From: Bacillota bacterium
GTDB lineage: Bacteria > Bacillota > Clostridia > Christensenellales > Christensenellaceae
Assembly: GCA_023408315.1 (NCBI GenBank)
Contig: JAEYKI010000019.1
Coordinates: forward strand, 62,001 to 126,000
Direction of reading: 5' to 3'
Length of the DNA: 64,000 bases
Positions 58,184-64,000 of this stretch are shown here, in pieces; position 1 is the first letter of the stretch, and each line of letters opens with the position of its first letter. The notes under the pieces were generated by a model. That model was not told the origin of the DNA and did not search any database. It saw only the letters and a list, made by a program, of their open reading frames with translations. A program made the position numbers and the translations under genes.

Positions 58184-59296
58184 ATGGCAAGTGTAACACT
58201 CAAAAACATCAAAAAAGTATACGACAAGAACGTTGTGGCAGTTCATGATTTTAGCCTGAACATAGCAGACAAGGAGTTTATTGTTCTTGTTGGGCCTTCC
58301 GGGTGCGGAAAGTCCACCTTGCTGCGTATGGTTGCCGGGTTGGAGGAAATCTCAGGAGGCGAGCTGTATATTGAGGACGCCGTTGTAAACCACATAGCGC
58401 CCAAGGACAGGGACATCGCCATGGTGTTCCAGAACTATGCGCTGTATCCCCATATGTCCGTATACGAGAATCTTGCGTTCTCCCTGCAGCTTAGAAAAAT
58501 TAAAAAAGAAGAGATTAAAGAAAAAGTGCTTGCGGCTGCGCAGATACTGGGCATTGAAACTCTTTTGAGCAGAAAGCCAAAGGAGCTTTCCGGCGGGCAA
58601 AGGCAGCGTGTGGCGATTGGCCGCGCAATTGTGCGGCACCCCAAGGTGTTTTTAATGGATGAGCCTTTATCCAACCTGGACGCCAAGCTGCGCAACCAAA
58701 TGCGTGCAGAGCTGATTAAGCTGCATCAGCAGGTGGATACTACGTTTATATACGTAACGCACGACCAGACAGAGGCCATGACGCTGGGTCAGCGCATTGT
58801 TGTAATGAAGGACGGGTTGGTTCAGCAGATTGGAACGCCGCACGAAGTGTTTCATGCGCCTGCAAACCTGTTTGTGGCCGGCTTTATAGGCACCCCGCAA
58901 ATGAACTTTTTTCCGGTGGAACTGGCGCGGGCGGGAGACAAATATATTGTTAAAATGCTTAATATAGAGGTGGAAGCCACATTGGAACAGGCCGAACGGC
59001 TAAACGCCCTGGGCCAGCTTCCCAAAAATATTATTATGGGCGTGCGTCCGGAGAATTTTACCATTGTGCCAGAAGGTAAGGAAAACAGCCTGCAGGCCAA
59101 AATGGACGTTACCGAAATGATGGGGAGCGACGTTCATATTCACGTGGAAATAGACGGAAAGCCCGCAGTGGTCATTGCGCGCACGGTGGATGTTCTGGAT
59201 GTAAGGAGTACCCTGCAAAGCAAGGAATCCATACAGCTGACCATTTGCGGCCAGTGTATCCATCTGTTTGACGGGGATACGGGATTACGCCTGTAG
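58184..59296 (+). CDS. sugar ABC transporter ATP-binding protein (MsmK/UgpC type)
   Basis: 371 residues. Walker A G-P-S-G-C-G-K-S-T, signature L-S-G-G-Q-R-Q-R, Walker B V-F-L-M-D-E-P-L-S-N-L-D, H loop T-H-D-Q-T-E-A, and a C-terminal OB-like TOBE region (I-M-G-V-R-P-E-N-F). In many Bacillota this ATPase is shared by several importers; here it is encoded with one. The frame is open 31 codons further upstream, but the ATG at 58184 matches the family start M-A-S-V-T-L-K-N; its ribosome-binding site is weak. Confidence 0.93.
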   Translation: MASVTLKNIKKVYDKNVVAVHDFSLNIADKEFIVLVGPSGCGKSTLLRMVAGLEEISGGELYIEDAVVNHIAPKDRDIAMVFQNYALYPHMSVYENLAFSLQLRKIKKEEIKEKVLAAAQILGIETLLSRKPKELSGGQRQRVAIGRAIVRHPKVFLMDEPLSNLDAKLRNQMRAELIKLHQQVDTTFIYVTHDQTEAMTLGQRIVVMKDGLVQQIGTPHEVFHAPANLFVAGFIGTPQMNFFPVELARAGDKYIVKMLNIEVEATLEQAERLNALGQLPKNIIMGVRPENFTIVPEGKENSLQAKMDVTEMMGSDVHIHVEIDGKPAVVIARTVDVLDVRSTLQSKESIQLTICGQCIHLFDGDTGLRL

Positions 59297-59320
59297 CGTC
59301 CGGTCAAAAAGCATCCAATA

Positions 59321-59356
59321 AAAAGGCTTGAAACGCATTGTTTTAAGCCTTTTGTT
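59321..59356. terminator. bidirectional terminator between the ATPase gene and dedA
   Basis: AAAAGGCTT (59321-59329) with AAGCCTTTT (59345-59353) plus inner AAAC/GTTT pairs. T-rich on the plus strand, A-rich on the left flank. Confidence 0.85.
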
Positions 59357-59395
59357 ATTCTTTGAGGGGGTGTTTGCAATGAGAAGCCCGGCCGG

Positions 59396-60064
59396 TCAGT
59401 CGGATTGCTTTTTGTTTTTCTTTTTTTTCAAGGAACCGCCGAGGGATGCGCCGATTGCAATGATAGTGGCTATAAGCACCACAATAAATATAACGGAAAA
59501 GTTGTCTTTTATAACGGGGATGTTTGCGAACAGGTAACCGAATCCGATTACAATGGGTACCCAAGCTATGCCGCCAACTACGTTATACAGAATGAACTTT
59601 TTATAGTTCATCAGGCCTACGCCTGCAACAAAAGGAGCAAAGACGCGAATGAATGCGATAAACCTTGCCACAATGATTACAATGCCGCCGTATTTTTCAT
59701 AGAATTCATGAGTGCGAAGCAACATTTTTTGATTAAAAAAACGTGCGTTTTCCCTCTGGAACACCTTGGGGCCAATTGCTTTTCCAATGTGGAAGTTGAC
59801 CGTGTCGCCAAGAATAGCGCCCACTATCATTACTGCCGATGCAGCAAACACAAAATGGGAACCCATTTCATCCGCCGCTCCGGTAGCAACCAGACCGCCC
59901 AAAATGAACAGCAGGGAATCGCCGGGCAGAAAACCCATGACAATAATTCCGGTTTCAAGAAAGATGATCAGGAAAAGAACCAAATAGGTCCAGTCTCCCA
60001 GTGTGGAAAACAGGTAGTGCCCGAGGTATGTGTCCAGATGAAAAAAAACATCTATAAAGTTCAT
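59396..60064 (-). CDS. DedA-family membrane protein
   Basis: 222 residues, about five helices. Family motifs F-L-E-T-G, F-L-P-G-D-S-L-L-F, G-D-T-V-N-F-H-I-G and R-F-I-A-F-I-R-V-F-A-P-F-V-A-G. DedA proteins are proton-coupled lipid (undecaprenyl phosphate or phospholipid) translocases or are needed for membrane homeostasis; the substrate is not known here. The strongly basic tail K-K-K-K-N-K-K is common. GGGG before the ATG. Confidence 0.92.
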   Translation of the reverse strand: MNFIDVFFHLDTYLGHYLFSTLGDWTYLVLFLIIFLETGIIVMGFLPGDSLLFILGGLVATGAADEMGSHFVFAASAVMIVGAILGDTVNFHIGKAIGPKVFQRENARFFNQKMLLRTHEFYEKYGGIVIIVARFIAFIRVFAPFVAGVGLMNYKKFILYNVVGGIAWVPIVIGFGYLFANIPVIKDNFSVIFIVVLIATIIAIGASLGGSLKKKKNKKQSD

Positions 60065-60240
60065 GCATTTCCCCTTTGTTCAAAATGGAACCGGCATTGC
60101 CGCGGGTTTCTGCTGCCTTTAGCATTGGCTTCTCATGAGTTCACAAGCCATGTGAGCAGAAACTGACGCTTTGCGCAATCAGTATTTATTATATCCGAAA
60201 GCGCATTGTTTGCATAGCTTACTTTTCGTATCCAAAAAGT

Positions 60241-63200
60241 CTACAGGTCAAACAATAATTGCTTTACTGTAGGAACCCTGCGGACTGAAGCCGCTTCGTG
60301 AACAGCCAGAGCGGCGGGAACGGCGGCAAGAAAAGGGGATGGGCTGCGGGAGGTGATCACAATAAGTTCGTCCTGCGCCCGCGTCATGCCTACGTATAGC
60401 AGCCTTCGTTCTTCGTTTTCGTCCGAGCCGTGTACATTGAGCGGAATGATTCCTTCAGACGCGCCGCAAAGAAACACCACCGGGAACTCCAGACCCTTGG
60501 ATGCGTGCAGCGTCATAAGAGTCACGGATTCGTGTGTATATTTTTTGCCGCCACAGCGAACAATGTCTGTCTCGCCGCCAAGCAAAACATTTTGGATGAA
60601 CGCGCGCATGGAGGCGTGCAAAAGCGCCGCTGCCAGCAGAGAATCCATTGGAGCGTATCCCGGCAGGCTGGCCTCTTGTATCCAGGATTGCAGCAATGCG
60701 GCTGGTTTTTCTTTATGGACCAGCGGCCTGAATTTTTCCAGCAAATCAATAAACTGAAGCGAGCATGCAAGGTCGTGGCCGGATACCGGGTCTTCCCGCA
60801 GGAATTCCACAGTGGATTCGAGGCCGCCGGATATGTACCGGCTTTGTATGATGGAACGGTGGATGGGGTGAACGCCCGCCGCCTGCAGGGATTCTCCCAA
60901 CAGGTACGCCCGGCCTGGCTCCAAAAGAAACCGGAAAAAAGCGAGAACGCCGCGCACCTGCCTGTCCTGCAGAAAGTCGTCCCGTCCGGCAACCGTATAG
61001 GGTATGCCTTCCTTTTGCAGGCATTGCTCCAGGATGTCCGCCTGCCTGTGCGTGCGGTACAGGATTGCGAGCTCAGAAAAGCTTTTTGCGCAGGATGCGG
61101 CTTTTTGTTTGCCGGGGGTATGGGCGTTCAGCATATCCGTGCCGCCCACAAGGCGGCGTATCTCCCGCACAACAAACAGAGCCTCTCCAATAGAGGCATC
61201 CGCCGAAACCACTCTCACCTTGGTTCCGCTCTCTCTGTATGTCCGCAAAGATTCAACGGGGGAGCGGCTGAGTATGGGCAGCGCGCAGCCCAGTATCTCT
61301 GGCGTGGAGCGGTAGTTACAGGAAAGGCGTATTGGCAGGGCTTCCGGGAAATCTTTGCCCAGCTTATCAAAGCAGCGGGCATCCGATCCCCTGAAACCGT
61401 AAATGGACTGATCTGGATCGCCAATTACAAAAATTCCACGGCTGGCCTCGCCCCATTTTAAAACCAAACGGTACTGAAGATCGTTAATATCCTGGAATTC
61501 GTCCACCAACAGGTGGGAAAAACGGGAGGCCACAGGTACATCGGCGGCAGATTCTTCAAATCTTTGTAATACACGCAACAGTATGTCGTCAAAGTCCATT
61601 AGGTTATTCTCAGCCAGCAACGCGCAATAGCGTTCATATACAGGCGTAAAGGAGGATGCAAGCATGAAACCGCCGTTTTTAGCCCTGGATATATTCTGAA
61701 GATAATCGCGAGGCGAGCCCTGGCACTGCAAATATGAAAGGGCGTCCTGCACCAGGGACTGCGCCTGGAATTCGTCGATCAGGGTGGGGACATCCCCCCA
61801 CTGGGAAAGCAGGTTCAGGCAAATGGAATGAAATGTGCCAATCTTCATGGAGTGAACCAGCTTTTTATTTCCAAAATGTTTTTCCAGGCGTAAGCGCATT
61901 TCTTCCGCGGCTTTGTTGGTAAACGTAACGGCGGTGATCTGCTCGGGCGGAACGCCGCACTGCTCCACCAAATACGCGATCCGGCAGATCAGGGTGCGCG
62001 TCTTTCCCGTTCCCGGCCCTGCCAGCACTGAGACCACACGGGAAGATGCGGAGGCCGCCTGCCATTGTTCTCTGTTCAGCCCATAGCCCCCGGACTCGGT
62101 TTCCACCTGGGGCTCCACTGCGTTCTGCTTGGGCACAGGTTTTTTGGCAGCCGCTTCCCGGTGTGGAGCTGCAGCAGGCTTGGCAACCTCTAACCCGGAA
62201 AAAAGCAGCTGGCCCATCAGCCCGTCTATCTCCGATTTTTCCAGTATTTTTATTTTACCGTATTCCCCGTCGAAACCGGGAGTACAGTCAACCTTGCCAT
62301 CCCGCACTCTGCGAACAGCCTCCGCAAGGCAGGGACCGGCCTGGCGTTCTATGGCTTCCAGGGGAACGCTGCGCAATATATGCAGCTCCGGCCCCAGAGC
62401 GCCGAGTAATTCAAGATATAATTGCGCTACCTTTTTGCTGGCGGTTGTGAGCCCGGCAGAGGCGGCAATAACCTCGGGCAGGGGAACCAGGTTTTCAAAC
62501 TGCGGCGCAGCCTGGGGAACATAGCCTTCCGGCCTGTCCGCAAGCGTTTCCACGCGGGCGAGTACGCCCACGGTGATTTTATGGCCGCATACGGGGCATA
62601 TACCGCCCAAAGCACGGGTCTCCGCAGGAGAGAGGCATTGGCCGCATGCGCGGTGTCCGTCGAAGTGGTATTTGCCTTCTTCAGGGAAGAATTCTATGGT
62701 TCCCGCAAAGCCCGGGTTGCGTTTATCCAGGGCATGGCGGATAGAGCTGTAGGATAGTTCGCAATCAAACAGGTTGGCCTCACGCGCCAGATTGGCGGGA
62801 GAGTGCGCATCCGAATTGGAGACCAGGGTAAACCGGTCCAGCGAGGAAAGCCGCCAGTTCATGGGCGGATCGGAAGAAAGGCCGGTTTCCAGCGCGTGAA
62901 TATGAGGCGTTAGATCTCCAAAGCAGTCTTCTATCCGGTCAAAACCGGAGTTGGCGCCAAAAATAGAAAAATGCGGGGTCCAGATATGAGCCGGAATAAA
63001 AACAGCCCGCGGGCAGGCATCCAAGGTGATTTCGAGTAAATCGCGGCTGGACAGGCCCAGAATGGGCCTGCCGTCTGAATGCAGGTTTGCTCCCAAATCC
63101 TCAAGCCGTTTGGAGATCGCTTTGGCGTCTGCAATAGAGGGCAACAGGATAAGATTGTGTACTTTGCGTACCCGTCCGTCCGCTTTGTATATGGAGCTGA

Positions 63201-63468
63201 TTTCGCCCGTGACTATAAAGCGGACCCGCCGCCCGGCACCAGCCGTTTGATCCGGCATGGACAGATTGGCCTTTAATGTGTACAGGCCTTCTTCCGCAGG
63301 CTCAAGCTTTTCCTCAAGTTCTTCGCGCCAGGCGGCATGGGTAAAATCACCGGTACCAATGAGATCAAGCCCTTTGCGACGAGCCCAAAGATCCAGCATC
63401 TCCGGTATGCATTCCCTGCTTGTGGCCCGCGAATATTTGGAATGGATATGAAAATCTGCTGTAAACAT
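60241..63468 (-). CDS. endonuclease Q-like PHP nuclease fused to UvrD/Rep helicase
   Basis: 1075 residues. Residues 1-255 form a PHP domain (D-F-H-I-H-S with H7/H9, G-T-G-D near 38-41, E89, N-S-D-A-H-S around 218-223). A zinc ribbon follows (C275, C278, C291, C294), then a helical part to ~415. This order is that of endonuclease Q, which nicks DNA 5' of deaminated bases and abasic sites. A Pro/Ala/Lys linker (430-462) leads to a full SF1A helicase: Q motif, Walker A G-P-G-T-G-K-T (484-490), T-F-T-N-K-A-A-E-E-M, V-D-E-F-Q-D, G-D-P-D-Q-S-I-Y-G-F-R-G, S-C-N-Y-R-S, T-L-H-A-S-K-G-L-E-F and Y-V-G-M-T-R-A. Probably single-enzyme nick-and-unwind repair (inference). ATG with AGGTG five bases upstream. 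Confidence 0.88.
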   Translation of the reverse strand: MFTADFHIHSKYSRATSRECIPEMLDLWARRKGLDLIGTGDFTHAAWREELEEKLEPAEEGLYTLKANLSMPDQTAGAGRRVRFIVTGEISSIYKADGRVRKVHNLILLPSIADAKAISKRLEDLGANLHSDGRPILGLSSRDLLEITLDACPRAVFIPAHIWTPHFSIFGANSGFDRIEDCFGDLTPHIHALETGLSSDPPMNWRLSSLDRFTLVSNSDAHSPANLAREANLFDCELSYSSIRHALDKRNPGFAGTIEFFPEEGKYHFDGHRACGQCLSPAETRALGGICPVCGHKITVGVLARVETLADRPEGYVPQAAPQFENLVPLPEVIAASAGLTTASKKVAQLYLELLGALGPELHILRSVPLEAIERQAGPCLAEAVRRVRDGKVDCTPGFDGEYGKIKILEKSEIDGLMGQLLFSGLEVAKPAAAPHREAAAKKPVPKQNAVEPQVETESGGYGLNREQWQAASASSRVVSVLAGPGTGKTRTLICRIAYLVEQCGVPPEQITAVTFTNKAAEEMRLRLEKHFGNKKLVHSMKIGTFHSICLNLLSQWGDVPTLIDEFQAQSLVQDALSYLQCQGSPRDYLQNISRAKNGGFMLASSFTPVYERYCALLAENNLMDFDDILLRVLQRFEESAADVPVASRFSHLLVDEFQDINDLQYRLVLKWGEASRGIFVIGDPDQSIYGFRGSDARCFDKLGKDFPEALPIRLSCNYRSTPEILGCALPILSRSPVESLRTYRESGTKVRVVSADASIGEALFVVREIRRLVGGTDMLNAHTPGKQKAASCAKSFSELAILYRTHRQADILEQCLQKEGIPYTVAGRDDFLQDRQVRGVLAFFRFLLEPGRAYLLGESLQAAGVHPIHRSIIQSRYISGGLESTVEFLREDPVSGHDLACSLQFIDLLEKFRPLVHKEKPAALLQSWIQEASLPGYAPMDSLLAAALLHASMRAFIQNVLLGGETDIVRCGGKKYTHESVTLMTLHASKGLEFPVVFLCGASEGIIPLNVHGSDENEERRLLYVGMTRAQDELIVITSRSPSPFLAAVPAALAVHEAASVRRVPTVKQLLFDL

Positions 63469-63668
63469 ATGAACACCTGTTTAAAGATTTATTTTTTAAC
63501 GGCATTATCGTATCATAATTTTGTGAGTTTTGATATATTGGGACAAAATTAATGAAAGAAGTTTAAAAAATGCTATAAAAAATAGTATTTTAGTAGGAAT
63601 TAAAAAGGATTTCTTTGCTACCTTGTAGAATTTTTTTTAATTACAAATTGTATACACAAGAGGTTAAT

Positions 63669-64000
63669 ATGAATTCCCTGCTGCATTTTTCCCTATTATT
63701 GCTGGATGGTTCTACGCTTGCGGAAAAGATAAGCTGCATACTCAAAATAAATAATCGTTATTCGGGCGACATGGACGTGGCTAGAGACAAGGCTTTGTTT
63801 ATCGATAAATTTTTGCAAAAGGAGTACGACATATTAATTGCAGAAGTGGCGCCATGGCTGGCCGATCCTTTTGAGTTGCTGGCCTTTGTAAAAGCGGTAC
63901 GTAAAGAGATTCCTTTTGTATTTGTTGGAGACCCGGTTTACGAAGATATCGCGCTTGGGTTGCTTGCGGCCGGGGCGGACGATTTTGTATTTACAGACAG
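63669..64000 (+). CDS. receiver-like (CheY-fold) protein, 3' truncated by window edge
   Basis: 110 codons are visible and the frame is open at the right edge. Hydrophobic beta strand with an acidic turn (F-S-L-L-L-L-D-G), Y-D-I-L-I-A-E-V at the position of the phosphoacceptor strand, I-P-F-V-F-V-G-D and L-A-A-G-A-D-D-F-V-F-T-D at the end, the usual beta-4/beta-5 region of receivers. The first acidic pair is absent, and Glu replaces the phosphoacceptor Asp, so it may be a pseudo-receiver. AGAGG before the ATG. The output domain lies outside the window. Confidence 0.6.
   Translation, partial: MNSLLHFSLLLLDGSTLAEKISCILKINNRYSGDMDVARDKALFIDKFLQKEYDILIAEVAPWLADPFELLAFVKAVRKEIPFVFVGDPVYEDIALGLLAAGADDFVFTD

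Overview
The window looks like the chromosome of an anaerobic, low-to-mid GC Bacillota, probably Clostridia. The grounds are strong AGGAGG ribosome-binding sites, lipobox-anchored ABC binding proteins, a perfect CIRCE heat-shock operator, a two-iron desulfoferrodoxin, the anaerobic (cobalt-early) B12 pathway, and intrinsic terminators at most gene ends. A Christensenellaceae-like organism is possible but is only a guess. No phage, insertion sequence, CRISPR array or rRNA was seen; there is one tRNA, Arg(CCG).

Layout. 0-9 kb: a 5'-truncated PQQ-type beta-propeller protein, the lipid II flippase MurJ, HtpG under a CIRCE operator, an Ohr peroxidase, and a histidine kinase/HD-GYP response regulator pair. 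9.5-20 kb: a TM1266-like small protein, a cupin, an MsrA-MsrB fusion, an HD hydrolase, a FucI/AraA-fold isomerase-like protein, superoxide reductase, an orphan trpB2 behind what reads as a Trp-codon leader-peptide attenuator, a cell-wall NlpC/P60 hydrolase, and divergent fba and gap. 19.6-24.5 kb: an amidohydrolase with a protochlorophyllide-reductase-type C-terminal domain, coupled to a TetR-like regulator with two HTH domains; then a polar amino acid ABC transporter and the tRNA. 24.8-48.2 kb: two cobalamin riboswitches in tandem in front of a 23-gene, almost gapless operon. It runs from cobalt uptake (cbiMNQO) through glutamyl-tRNA and uroporphyrinogen III to adenosylcobyric acid and cobinamide phosphate, and is followed by a DMT permease with a 23-histidine tail. 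48.3-48.6 kb: a consensus promoter driving a non-coding stretch with two terminators. 49-59.3 kb: a beta-glucoside/cellobiose utilisation locus (GH1, GH94, LacI regulator, sugar ABC transporter) with repeated LacI-type operators. 59.4-64 kb: a DedA protein, a giant endonuclease Q-like/UvrD helicase fusion, and the start of a receiver-like protein cut by the window edge.

How it works together. The B12 operon carries its own hemA, hemL, hemB, hemC and cobA-hemD, so the whole tetrapyrrole trunk is under B12 feedback. The genes for nucleotide-loop assembly (cobU, cobS, cobT, cobC) are not in the window. The sugar locus suggests import of a beta-linked disaccharide or oligosaccharide and its phosphorolysis inside the cell. 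The most notable items for follow-up are the trpB2 attenuator, the EndoQ-UvrD fusion, the amidohydrolase fusion with its double-HTH regulator, the His-tailed permease, and the unassigned RNA locus at 48.4 kb.
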